A DNA stretch of 53,499 nucleotides from an uncultured Burkholderiales bacterium (GTDB lineage Bacteria > Pseudomonadota > Gammaproteobacteria > Burkholderiales > Burkholderiaceae_C). Shown here piece after piece: positions 46,160-53,499 of the stretch. The stretch's first letter is position 1. Each line of letters starts with the position of its first letter. Under the pieces are notes generated by a model, which worked only from the letters and a program-made list of their open reading frames with translations, had not been told where the DNA came from and did not search any database. Made by a program: the position numbers and the translations under genes. The stretch is from NCBI GenBank assembly GCA_903844385.1, contig CAIMTJ010000027.1, positions 1 to 53,499 on the forward strand, in the 5' to 3' direction.

Positions 46160-47242
46160 TTATGGGATAAGGGCCGCAGCTGTGCTTGCAGCCACCCCCC
46201 CCGCTTGGGGAATGTTGTCCTCTTCCAGCCCAGGGGCAGAGCTCACTGCTCGCTCATGACAAGCAGCGGCCAGCACCGCTTGCACCCGGGGGTAGCGCTC
46301 AGGCATCAAACCAGCCAGGCCGAATTGCTCGAGCAGCGCCATCAAACGAAGCGCGGCACTGCGTTTGAACTGCCCGGTGTAAGTGGCGGTGATCAATTCA
46401 TTTTTCAAACTGTGCTCCCAGCCCACGAGCTCGGTGACACTCACCTTGTAGCCTTGGCTCTCCAGGTACAAGCACCGCAGCACATTGGTGAGTTGAGAGC
46501 CCATCTCGCGCGTGTGCAAAGGGTGACGCCACAACTCTGCCAAGGGGGTTTTGGCCAAGGTCTTGGCCTTGCCAGCCCTGAGCTTGGCGGCCAACTCAGC
46601 TTGACAACACGGCACCAAAAACACCAATTGGGCGCGTTTGGCCAAAGCGAATTCAATGGCGTCATCACTGGCCGTGTCGCACGCGTGCAAAGCGGTGACC
46701 ACACTCACCGACTGGGGCAAGAGATCACTCACGCCCGCCTCTTTGGCGCTGATGTTGAAAAAATCCATGCCCTTGAAATTGAGCTCACGCGCCAAGGTCT
46801 TGGCGTGCTCGACCAACTCCGAACGGGTCTCAATGCCAATCACCTCCAGGGGTCTTAGCAACTTGGCGCCACCCCACCACTCGTAGAGCATGAAGCCCAA
46901 GTAAGACTTGCCACAACCGTGGTCCACGAGCACCATGGGCGGGGCCATGCTGCTCACCTCCTCGCCAAGCGCTGTCGCCACCTGGCTGGCTGCCCCCTGG
47001 AGCTCGAACAGCGGTCCCGCCATCAACTGAATCAAGTGATTGACTTGTTTGAGTTTTCTGCGCGAGTCTTGGTTGAGTTGGCCGTCTCGCGTCAAAATGT
47101 GGAGCGCTTTGAGCAAGGTCACCGAGTGAGACCCGCGCGGGTCATCCATGGCGAAGGCTCGGGCAGGCTCGCTGGTGGGGGTTGCTGGCGAGGAGGAGCG
47201 AGGACTGGCGAGTCGGTTCGATTGGGCGCGTTGTGGTTTCAT
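46160..47242 (-). CDS. Predicted SAM-dependent methyltransferase (Methyltransf_32 type)
   Basis: A 360-residue protein that I place in the class with PF13679-type methyltransferase domains. The SAM-binding glycine loop is VLVDHGCGKSYLGFMLYEWW, followed by VIGIETRSELVEHAKTLA as strand 2. The acidic/His region SVVTALHACDTASDDAIEFAL and the VPCCQAEL segment are typical. I start it at the ATG at 47242 (MKPQRAQSNRLASP); upstream reading to 47440 has no support. The N-terminal 30 residues are Ser/Pro-rich. The target is unknown; relatives are suspected RNA modifiers. It is divergent from coaX and upstream of the transposase relative. Confidence 0.75.
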   Translation of the reverse strand: MKPQRAQSNRLASPRSSSPATPTSEPARAFAMDDPRGSHSVTLLKALHILTRDGQLNQDSRRKLKQVNHLIQLMAGPLFELQGAASQVATALGEEVSSMAPPMVLVDHGCGKSYLGFMLYEWWGGAKLLRPLEVIGIETRSELVEHAKTLARELNFKGMDFFNISAKEAGVSDLLPQSVSVVTALHACDTASDDAIEFALAKRAQLVFLVPCCQAELAAKLRAGKAKTLAKTPLAELWRHPLHTREMGSQLTNVLRCLYLESQGYKVSVTELVGWEHSLKNELITATYTGQFKRSAALRLMALLEQFGLAGLMPERYPRVQAVLAAACHERAVSSAPGLEEDNIPQAGGVAASTAAALIP

Positions 47243-47663
47243 CTCAAGAGTGGGGCGGCATCGGGGGTCAAGGTCACGAGCCACACAGCATACACCGAGA
47301 ATGCTCTCGCGGCAAAAGAGCGCACGCACGGATGCGTTGGCCGCTTTGAGCCTAAGATCCACTGGGCCACCCAAGCGGCGAGCGCCTAGTTCACCGCCTG
47401 GTGCACCAAGCCAGGAGCCCATCGGCCAAAACGCGCTCAAAGAGAGTCCGCTGGCGAGTCACTCGGGCCTGCACCCGTGTGCTTTGTGACAAACCAATAC
47501 AATGCCTAGCAATTGAAACCCAAGGGACACGCCCAAGGGCAGAGATCTGAGAGTGACTTTGAGGCGACATTGGGGTGACTTTGGGTCGACTCTGGGTCGA
47601 CTTTCAGCCCAGTCTCAAAGCCACTCCAACCCGACAGAGGTTTCTCACAAAGGACACACCGAC
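47243..47663. other. Divergent intergenic region, methyltransferase / coaX
   Basis: A 421 bp gap between divergent genes. It contains a TACAAT -10 candidate on the plus strand (47498-47503) without a clear -35, and a run of five imperfect 11 bp repeats (47555-47609). An AAAGGA Shine-Dalgarno lies before coaX. birA, a common upstream neighbour of coaX, is not here. Confidence 0.7.
47555..47609. repeat. 11 bp phased repeats upstream of coaX
   Basis: Five contiguous 11 bp units: GACTTTGAGGC, GACATTGGGGT, GACTTTGGGTC, GACTCTGGGTC and GACTTTCAGCC. The period is near one DNA helical turn, and the block ends 54 bp before the coaX ATG, within the untranslated leader or promoter. Confidence 0.8.
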
Positions 47664-48461
47664 ATGGCCTTTCTCACCTTAGACGTTGGCAACACCCGCT
47701 TGAAATGGGCCTTGTACGATGCCCCCAAGCCCGGCGCACGACTACTGCAGCAAGGCGCTGTTTTTCTGGAAAACATCGACCGCCTGAGCGAAGACGACTG
47801 GAAAACCATCCCCCGTCCCAGGCTCGCCTTGGGCTGCATCGTGGCTGGGGAAGCCATTCGTCGCCGAGTGGAGGAGCAAATGGAGGCGTGGGACTTGGTG
47901 CCGCACTGGGTGGTGCCCAGTGCCGCGGAGGCAGGTCTCACCAATGGCTACGACTACCCCACCCGCTTGGGCGCAGACCGCTGGGTGGCGATGATTGGCG
48001 CCTATGCGCGCATGCGGCAACACACCGAGCACACCCATCACGAGCCCCAACCCATGGTGGTGGTGATGGTGGGCACTGCCGTCACGGTCGAGGCCATTGA
48101 TGCGCACGGGCGGTTTTTAGGCGGGATTATCTTGCCCGGACACGGCATCATGCTCAGGGCATTGGAGTCGGGCACAGCGGGACTGAGAGTGCCCACTGGC
48201 GAGGTCAGACCCTTTCCCACCAACACCTCAGACGCGCTCACAAGTGGGGGCACCTACGCCATTGCCGGTGCGGTGCAAAGAATGGTGGAACACTTGAGAG
48301 CACAAACCAACGCCGAGCCGCTGTGCTTCATGACGGGTGGAGCGGGCTGGAAAATGGCGCCCAGCATGTCCACCCCCATTGAACTGGTTGAATCCCTCAT
48401 CTTTGAAGGCCTCTTGGTGATTGCGCAAGAGCGCCACTTGGGCGAGAGCCCCACTTTTTAA
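47664..48461 (+). CDS. coaX: Type III pantothenate kinase
   Basis: Catalyses the first step of coenzyme A synthesis, ATP-dependent phosphorylation of pantothenate, with the ASKHA fold. The 265-residue protein starts at the ATG at 47664, nine bases after AAAGGA. The first phosphate loop [14 protein letters not shown] includes Asp near position 6. The substrate region is [21 protein letters not shown], the second phosphate loop is [11 protein letters not shown], and [22 protein letters not shown] follows. The C-terminal adenosine region is [10 protein letters not shown]. Its stop codon overlaps the stop of the convergent DUF1415 gene. Confidence 0.95.
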   Translation: MAFLTLDVGNTRLKWALYDAPKPGARLLQQGAVFLENIDRLSEDDWKTIPRPRLALGCIVAGEAIRRRVEEQMEAWDLVPHWVVPSAAEAGLTNGYDYPTRLGADRWVAMIGAYARMRQHTEHTHHEPQPMVVVMVGTAVTVEAIDAHGRFLGGIILPGHGIMLRALESGTAGLRVPTGEVRPFPTNTSDALTSGGTYAIAGAVQRMVEHLRAQTNAEPLCFMTGGAGWKMAPSMSTPIELVESLIFEGLLVIAQERHLGESPTF

Positions 48462-49258
48462 TCGGGCCCTTTGATGGCGCCCACCCCGGGTGTGGGCAGC
48501 CCCAATTGGGCCCAGCCGTCGTGCCCCATCTGATTCATGCGCTGCACATTGTGTTGATAAATGACAGACACATCGGGGTGGGTCTGGACCGCCCATTCAA
48601 TGTCGCGCTCTCTGAGCAAATGCAAAGTGGGATAGGGTGAGCGGTTGATGTAATTTTCCGGGTCACTCTCTTGGGTGTGGGCGAACTGATAGGCCGGGTG
48701 AAAGTGCGCGATTTGCAGCACGCCCACACACTTGTGCGCTTTGAGCACCCGTTGCGAAGCTTGAACCAGCGACAAAAAATCCCAAAAGTCCGCGCACAGC
48801 CTGGGCAAGATCAACAAGGTGGTCTGCTCAAGGGCCTGGGTGGGCGAGAACAAAGCGCCGCTCTGCATTGGCCCTTGAGTGGCGCTGGGGGGGGCAGCAG
48901 GGGAAGGCGTTGGTGAAACCGTGGGTGAAACCGTGGGTGAAAGCGACGATGAAAGCGCCGAAGTCGCCAGCCTCTGGATCTCGAGCGCGAGCACATCAAG
49001 CGCCTCGTGCGTGGACTCCCCCCCATAGACCGACCAACGCACGCGTCCTTCAAGCCAGACTTTTTTGGCAAAAGGGCACAGATTCAAACCAATGACCGAG
49101 CGCTCTAGCCAGGCCTGGGTGTCGCGCTTGACCTGGTTGTCTAAGCCTTGCGCGCAGCCCTCCTGGCTGTCTTGGGGGTGGGTTGCTAGGCCGCTTGCTG
49201 CGCCCATCGCCTGGGCGCCAGATTCACCTTGATGTGGTGCGTGAGCAGCATCCTTCAT
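48458..49258 (-). CDS. DUF1415-family protein
   Basis: Function unknown. The conserved DUF1415 blocks are [26 protein letters not shown], the central [19 protein letters not shown] and the C-terminal [36 protein letters not shown]. The 266-residue length exceeds the usual 180-200. The extra comes from about 45 N-terminal residues and a low-complexity insertion of Ser-Pro-Thr repeats (encoded at 48912-48959). It is the last gene of the aroK-aroB-dgt-MFS chain, overlapping the transporter gene by 4 bp. Confidence 0.88.
   Translation of the reverse strand: MKDAAHAPHQGESGAQAMGAASGLATHPQDSQEGCAQGLDNQVKRDTQAWLERSVIGLNLCPFAKKVWLEGRVRWSVYGGESTHEALDVLALEIQRLATSALSSSLSPTVSPTVSPTPSPAAPPSATQGPMQSGALFSPTQALEQTTLLILPRLCADFWDFLSLVQASQRVLKAHKCVGVLQIAHFHPAYQFAHTQESDPENYINRSPYPTLHLLRERDIEWAVQTHPDVSVIYQHNVQRMNQMGHDGWAQLGLPTPGVGAIKGPD
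48912..48959. repeat. 12 bp tandem repeat inside the DUF1415 gene
   Basis: GGTGAAACCGTG occurs twice, followed by GGTGAAAGCGAC and GATGAAAGCGCC. On the coding strand the repeat gives a Ser/Pro/Thr/Val-rich stretch ([11 protein letters not shown]) that interrupts the DUF1415 domain in a loop. In-frame period, so length changes would keep the gene open. Confidence 0.9.
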
Positions 49259-50619
49259 GGGGTGAGCGCACGCTCGCGATCGACTTGGGTCAATTCAAGG
49301 CTGACTTGATGGGCCCCCACCATGCCAAGCAAACACAGCACACCCGTCACCACCCAAGTCCACTGCCAGCCGCCGCTCAGCGCTGCAGCCCAAGCCACCA
49401 GGGGCGGCCCCACAAACTGCCCCATCGACGACCACTGCTGCATCCAGCCCACCGTGATCGCCACGCACTCGCGCGCGGGCGAGAGTCTCACCGCCAACGC
49501 GAACAAGGTGCCCGGCACCAAGCCCCCCAAAGCCGAGAACAACAACACGCCAGCCAAGCGCACACCCACAGGAAAATTGACCCCATCGACTTGGGCATAC
49601 GCCAAGGCCGCCCCCACGGCCATGCTCAGGTAGCCTGCCCACAGTAAACGGGGTGCCATGTCCACCCCTGGATGTGGTGAGTCGCTCGAGGTCTTGCGCG
49701 CCAACATGAATCCCGAGCCCACATTGCCCACCATGTTCACCAAGGCCACCAAGGCACTGACCCAGCCCGCGGTGAAGGCGGAGTTGCCCAGTTCGGTGGT
49801 GATGGTGGGTAAAAAACCGATGACCGCGATCCATTGCCCGGAGTACACCCCAAAACAAAACGCGATCAACCAAGGACCACGCACACTCAAGGTGCGTTTG
49901 AGGCGTGCGCCCACGCCAAAGTTCTCAGGGTTAAAGGGCGGGGACCCACCCACTCTGCCCCAAACGGTAGGCGCCGCCCCAGACAAGCGCTGACCTTGCT
50001 CGGTCAATTCGAGCAGCCGGGCTTGGCTGGGCACGCCTTTGTACAAACCCCAGGCCGCTAAAAATGTGATGAGGGCCAGCAAAAGCCACCAGCTCGACCA
50101 ACTGCTCGAGCCAATCACCCACGGCCCCACCCACAAAGCCAGTGCCGCACCAATGGGCATGTAGGCGGCCCACCAACCCAGGGTTTTGGGTAAATCGGTG
50201 GGACTGACCAAGAGTCGCAACAAACTCGGTGCGGGCATGGCACAGAGCAAAAAACCCAGACCCTCAAAAAAGCGGGTCAGCAACAGCGTTGCAGGCGTTT
50301 GCGCCGACGCTCCCAAGGCGCTCGCCACCCCCAAGAGCATCAAACCAAACAACATACAGCGCTTGAGTCCGAGCACATCGGCAAAGAGGCCCACCGCAAG
50401 CCCCAAGGTCATGCCAGCCAACTGGACCATGGAGAGCAAAAAGCCCGCTTGCACCAAGCTCACATGCAAGTCTGCGCGCAAAACAGGCAAAGCGGGGGGC
50501 AATTTGCCAATGTGAAGCGCCACACAAATCCCCGCCAAGATCACCCAAAACGCCGCGACCAAGCCGCGTTGTGCATAGCTGCCTTGAGCAGGCCTGCCCT
50601 CGACTTCGGTGGGGTTCAT
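49255..50619 (-). CDS. MFS transporter, substrate unknown
   Basis: Inner-membrane transporter of the major facilitator superfamily, 454 residues with about 12 hydrophobic segments. The N-terminal half includes LGLAVGLFADVLGLKRCMLFGLM, the loop 2-3 motif-A region, and FEGLGFLLCAMPAPSLLRLLV. A central cytoplasmic loop of about 45 polar residues joins the halves. The overall pattern is like CynX/NimT-type or uncharacterised drug/anion carriers, but no substrate can be named. It overlaps dgt (4 bp) and the DUF1415 gene (4 bp). Confidence 0.85.
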   Translation of the reverse strand: MNPTEVEGRPAQGSYAQRGLVAAFWVILAGICVALHIGKLPPALPVLRADLHVSLVQAGFLLSMVQLAGMTLGLAVGLFADVLGLKRCMLFGLMLLGVASALGASAQTPATLLLTRFFEGLGFLLCAMPAPSLLRLLVSPTDLPKTLGWWAAYMPIGAALALWVGPWVIGSSSWSSWWLLLALITFLAAWGLYKGVPSQARLLELTEQGQRLSGAAPTVWGRVGGSPPFNPENFGVGARLKRTLSVRGPWLIAFCFGVYSGQWIAVIGFLPTITTELGNSAFTAGWVSALVALVNMVGNVGSGFMLARKTSSDSPHPGVDMAPRLLWAGYLSMAVGAALAYAQVDGVNFPVGVRLAGVLLFSALGGLVPGTLFALAVRLSPARECVAITVGWMQQWSSMGQFVGPPLVAWAAALSGGWQWTWVVTGVLCLLGMVGAHQVSLELTQVDRERALTP

Positions 50620-51839
50620 GGACCGTCTCCTGCACTCGACGCTCGCCCCGAGGGTGGCTCGGGCAAGACTGCACGGTCTTGAATGGAGCTCAACACACTC
50701 ACACCACTCAAGCGCTGATGCTCTTTGGCGGCAAAACGGTCCGTCATGCCCGCAATATAGTCCGCCACCGCACGTTCTCGGTCATGGCGCGCATGGAAGG
50801 ACTCGGGCATCTCGGTGGGGGTGTGCAAATACGCCAAAAACAAATCTTTGATGATCTCTTTGGCCTGTTCGGTCGTTTGCAAGACCCGGGGGTGACGGTA
50901 CAAATTGGTCGACAAAAACTGCTTCAAAGCCAGGGACGCCTCTTGCATGGGTTCACTGAAGACCACCAAGGCCTCAGGGTAGGCCCGCACCTGATCGGCG
51001 CTTTGGAGCTCCAGCGGCATGAGGGCTGCGCGGGTGGTCTCGATCACGTCGTAGACTTGCTCGGAGAGCATCAAGCGGATGGTCTCAAAGAGCCAACGCC
51101 GACCTTCAATCTTGGGGTAGAGCGTGAGGGTTTTGCTGCAGTAGTGATCAAACCAAGGCACACTGCCCCTGAGCTGCTCGACCGAGAGCAGCCCCGAGCG
51201 CACCCCGTCATCGATGTCGTGGGCGTTGTAGGCGATCTCATCGGCCAAGTTGCACAACTGCGCCTCCAGGCTCGGTTGGGTGCGCTCAATGAAGCGCGCC
51301 CCCACGCCCGAGGGCTCACGCGCTTGGAGCTCGCGCGCTTGCGCCAAGCCGCAGTGCTTCAAGATACCTTCTCGCGTCTCAAAGGTGAGATTCAATCCAT
51401 CAAAGAGCGCGTAGCGCTCCTCCAAGAAATCGACCACCCGCAGGCTTTGTAAATTGTGCTCAAAGCCACCAAACTCGAGCATGCAGTGGTTCAAGGCGTC
51501 TTGCCCAGCGTGTCCAAACGGCGTGTGCCCCAAGTCGTGGGCCAAGGCAATGGCCTCGACCAAGTCCTCGTGCAAGGCAAGACTCCTGGCCATCGAGCGC
51601 GCGAGTTGGGCCACCTCCAAGGAGTGGGTGAGCCGGGTGCGAAAGAGGTCGCCCTCGTGGTTCAAGAACACCTGGGTTTTGTAGACCAAGCGGCGAAAGG
51701 CACTCGAGTGCACGATGCGGTCGCGGTCGCGCTGAAAATCGTTGCGCGTGGGCGCGGGCATCTCCGCCATGCGCCGACCGCGCGAGTGCAGGGGGGAGCT
51801 GGCATACGGGGCCAAGCCCAACGCGTAAAAATCGCTCAT
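50616..51839 (-). CDS. dgt: Deoxyguanosinetriphosphate triphosphohydrolase-like protein
   Basis: HD-domain enzyme that removes triphosphate from dGTP or related dNTPs. It has 407 residues from the ATG at 51839 ([22 protein letters not shown]), overlapping aroB by 4 bp. The metal site is made by [23 protein letters not shown] (the HD pair) and [31 protein letters not shown] is the typical N-terminal block. It belongs to the shorter 'dGTPase-like' type. Linkage with aroB is common in Burkholderiales. Confidence 0.94.
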   Translation of the reverse strand: MSDFYALGLAPYASSPLHSRGRRMAEMPAPTRNDFQRDRDRIVHSSAFRRLVYKTQVFLNHEGDLFRTRLTHSLEVAQLARSMARSLALHEDLVEAIALAHDLGHTPFGHAGQDALNHCMLEFGGFEHNLQSLRVVDFLEERYALFDGLNLTFETREGILKHCGLAQARELQAREPSGVGARFIERTQPSLEAQLCNLADEIAYNAHDIDDGVRSGLLSVEQLRGSVPWFDHYCSKTLTLYPKIEGRRWLFETIRLMLSEQVYDVIETTRAALMPLELQSADQVRAYPEALVVFSEPMQEASLALKQFLSTNLYRHPRVLQTTEQAKEIIKDLFLAYLHTPTEMPESFHARHDRERAVADYIAGMTDRFAAKEHQRLSGVSVLSSIQDRAVLPEPPSGRASSAGDGP

Positions 51840-53011
51840 GAACCGCCCACGCAGTGCGCAATCACCTCGCACACCAGGGCTTCTGGCGCGGGGCGAACCT
51901 CAGCCACACCGGGCTTGGTGATCACCACAAACCGAATCTCGCCCGCCTGAGACTTTTTATCCAAGCGCATGTGCTCCAAATAAACCGCTGCGCCCAAATC
52001 GGGCGCTTGCACTGGCAAACCGGCTCGGGCAATGAGGCGCTTGAGACGCTCAACCCATGCGCGGTCCACCAGGCCCAAGCGGTGCGAGAGCTCAGCGGCC
52101 ATCACCATGCCGCAACCCACGGCTTCGCCGTGCAACCACACCCCAAAGCCCAAGGCGCTCTCGATGGCGTGGCCAAAGGTGTGGCCAAAGTTCAAAATGG
52201 CGCGCAAGCCGCCCTCTCGCTCATCGCACCCCACCACCCAGGCCTTGATTTGGCAACTGCGCGCGACGGCGATCTCCAAGGCGAGGGGGTCTTTGTTCAT
52301 GAGGGCCTCCACGTGCGCTTCAAGCCACGCCATGAACGCCATGTCCGCAATCGGTCCATATTTGATCACCTCGGCCAAGCCCGCACTCAACTCTCGCCCA
52401 GGCAAGGAGGCGAGCACATCCAAGTCACAAATGACCCGGCGGGGTTGGTAAAACGCGCCCACCATGTTTTTGCCCAAGGGGTGGTTGATGGCGGTCTTGC
52501 CCCCCACCGACGAGTCAACCTGGGCGAGCAAGGTGGTGGGAATTTGTACAAAGGGCACACCGCGCATGAAGCACGCCGCGGCAAACCCGGTGAGGTCTCC
52601 AACCACGCCGCCACCAAGGGCGAAGAGGACGGTTTTGCGGTCACACCCGTGCTCGAGCAAGGTGTCAAACACCTGGTTCAAGGTGCTCCAGGTTTTGGCG
52701 CTCTCCCCATCGGGCAAGGTGAGCACCACAACACGCGGGTAGTGGGGCTCGAGTGCGCGCTGCAACTGTGCAGCATAAAGGGGCCCCACCACGGTGTTGG
52801 TGACGATGAGCGCGGTGTGCGCGCTTGGGCACTCCTCGTAGGACGACGCTTGGGCCAGCAAATCACGACCGATCAAGATGGGGTAGTCGCGAGAGGCAAG
52901 CCCCCCTTCCAAGTCCTGCAGGCACACATTCACACAGCCCGGACTGGCGCCTTGGGGTGACTGGCCAAGCAACGCCAAGGACTGGGGCGCAAAGGGCGGG
53001 AGTGTGCTCAT
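51836..53011 (-). CDS. aroB: 3-dehydroquinate synthase
   Basis: Second enzyme of the shikimate pathway, NAD- and metal-dependent cyclisation of DAHP. Landmarks are the NAD-binding [15 protein letters not shown] and [22 protein letters not shown]. Substrate-binding [20 protein letters not shown] and the metal ligands [13 protein letters not shown] and [12 protein letters not shown] follow. I use the ATG at 53011 (391 residues). A TTG at 53065 that overlaps the aroK stop is also open and would give 409. Normal AroB is about 360-370, so even a later GTG start is possible. Confidence 0.95.
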   Translation of the reverse strand: MSTLPPFAPQSLALLGQSPQGASPGCVNVCLQDLEGGLASRDYPILIGRDLLAQASSYEECPSAHTALIVTNTVVGPLYAAQLQRALEPHYPRVVVLTLPDGESAKTWSTLNQVFDTLLEHGCDRKTVLFALGGGVVGDLTGFAAACFMRGVPFVQIPTTLLAQVDSSVGGKTAINHPLGKNMVGAFYQPRRVICDLDVLASLPGRELSAGLAEVIKYGPIADMAFMAWLEAHVEALMNKDPLALEIAVARSCQIKAWVVGCDEREGGLRAILNFGHTFGHAIESALGFGVWLHGEAVGCGMVMAAELSHRLGLVDRAWVERLKRLIARAGLPVQAPDLGAAVYLEHMRLDKKSQAGEIRFVVITKPGVAEVRPAPEALVCEVIAHCVGGS

Positions 53012-53061
53012 CGTGGAAATACGGGGCTTGGGGTGAATGGGGTGATCCAAAGCGTTGAGAC

Positions 53062-53499
53062 TCAAGACCCGAGGGCCAAGGGGTCGATGTTTTTCATGAT
53101 CAACTGCAGCAAAGCGCCCACATGGGGGCGCTCGCTCTCGATCACGTGGTGTGCAGTCTCAGTATAGAGCGGGTCGCGCACCGCGAAGAGTTCTCTCAAA
53201 CGGGCCATCGGATCGGTCACTTGCAAGAGGGGGCGACTTTGGTCGTGGCGCAAGCGGCGAAACACATCCTCGGGCGTGCTTCTGAGGTAAAACACCGTGC
53301 CACCCGAGCGCAAACGCTCTCGGTTGATCGGTCTCAAGACCGCGCCGCCGCCGGTGGAGAGCACGCCCACGCTCTCGCTCAAGAGGCGCACCAAGATGGC
53401 GCTCTCGACCTCGCGAAAACGCTCCTCCCCCTCGACTTCAAAGTACTCGCGAATGGAGCAGCCCAAATGCTGCTCAATGGCCAAGTCAGAGTCGAGAAA
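53062..53499 (-). CDS. aroK: Shikimate kinase, 5' end beyond the window
   Basis: Phosphorylates shikimate at the 3-hydroxyl. Only the last 145 residues are in the window; the P-loop lies beyond position 53499. The visible part begins [16 protein letters not shown], the shikimate-binding Asp-Ser-Asp region, followed by [12 protein letters not shown] and [16 protein letters not shown]. The LID region with SRPLL comes next. The C-terminus ends LALGS. It is the upstream member of the aroK-aroB pair. Confidence 0.94.
   Translation of the reverse strand, partial: FLDSDLAIEQHLGCSIREYFEVEGEERFREVESAILVRLLSESVGVLSTGGGAVLRPINRERLRSGGTVFYLRSTPEDVFRRLRHDQSRPLLQVTDPMARLRELFAVRDPLYTETAHHVIESERPHVGALLQLIMKNIDPLALGS

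Overview
This 53.5 kb window is a gene-dense chromosomal segment of a betaproteobacterium, most likely Burkholderiales, family Comamonadaceae. The evidence is gene order and protein type: pilD-coaE-zapD-yacG, a Bug/TctC-type periplasmic receptor, and the long collinear block sspB-sspA-petCBA-nif3-htrA-tatCBA-hinT-his-murA-ibaG-mla. The genus cannot be fixed from sequence alone. Nearly all the content is housekeeping. I found no prophage, CRISPR array, intact IS element or defence island.

Layout. Positions 84-1070 (-) hold an orphan solute-binding receptor. Positions 1335-4810 (+) hold a small unknown gene coupled to pilD, then coaE, zapD and yacG. Positions 4861-10760 (-) hold mutT, a DUF815 ATPase, argJ and secA. 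A 563 bp divergent gap then separates secA from dciA (+) and an acyl-CoA thioesterase gene (+). A two-way hairpin terminator at 12383-12423 separates these from a tRNA-Thr(UGU) gene (-).

From 12433 to 47242 every gene lies on the minus strand, a run of about 35 kb. In transcription order it starts with a methyltransferase and a divergent REP-associated transposase relative, followed by gltB-gltD (ammonia assimilation). Next come mlaF-E-D-A-C-B (outer-membrane lipid asymmetry), an ABC-2 exporter, ibaG/bolA, murA and the histidine genes hisG-D-C-B-H-A-F-I-E. The run ends with hinT, tatA-B-C, a membrane-anchored HtrA protease, nif3, pdxA, petA-B-C (cytochrome bc1) and sspA-sspB. The end of the window has coaX (+) and a tightly overlapping minus-strand chain aroK(partial)-aroB-dgt-MFS-DUF1415.

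Links between genes: the Tat translocase exports Rieske proteins such as PetA, encoded in the same run. Mla, IbaG and MurA form an envelope group also seen together in E. coli. GltBD supplies glutamate, and HisF/HisH consume glutamine. HisG is the short form and needs a HisZ that is not in this window.

The less ordinary signals are small. They are a series of 8-12 bp tandem repeats in gaps and linker regions, a possible hydrophobic leader peptide upstream of secA, and an AT-rich palindromic/Fur-like patch between secA and dciA. There is also a transposase-family gene that has lost one histidine of its HUH motif beside duplicated 19 bp repeats at the gltB promoter, and an MlaA without a recognisable lipobox. 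I see no convincing new multi-gene system. Start codons were reassigned where family alignment or a Shine-Dalgarno sequence favoured an internal start, and GTG/TTG starts are noted.
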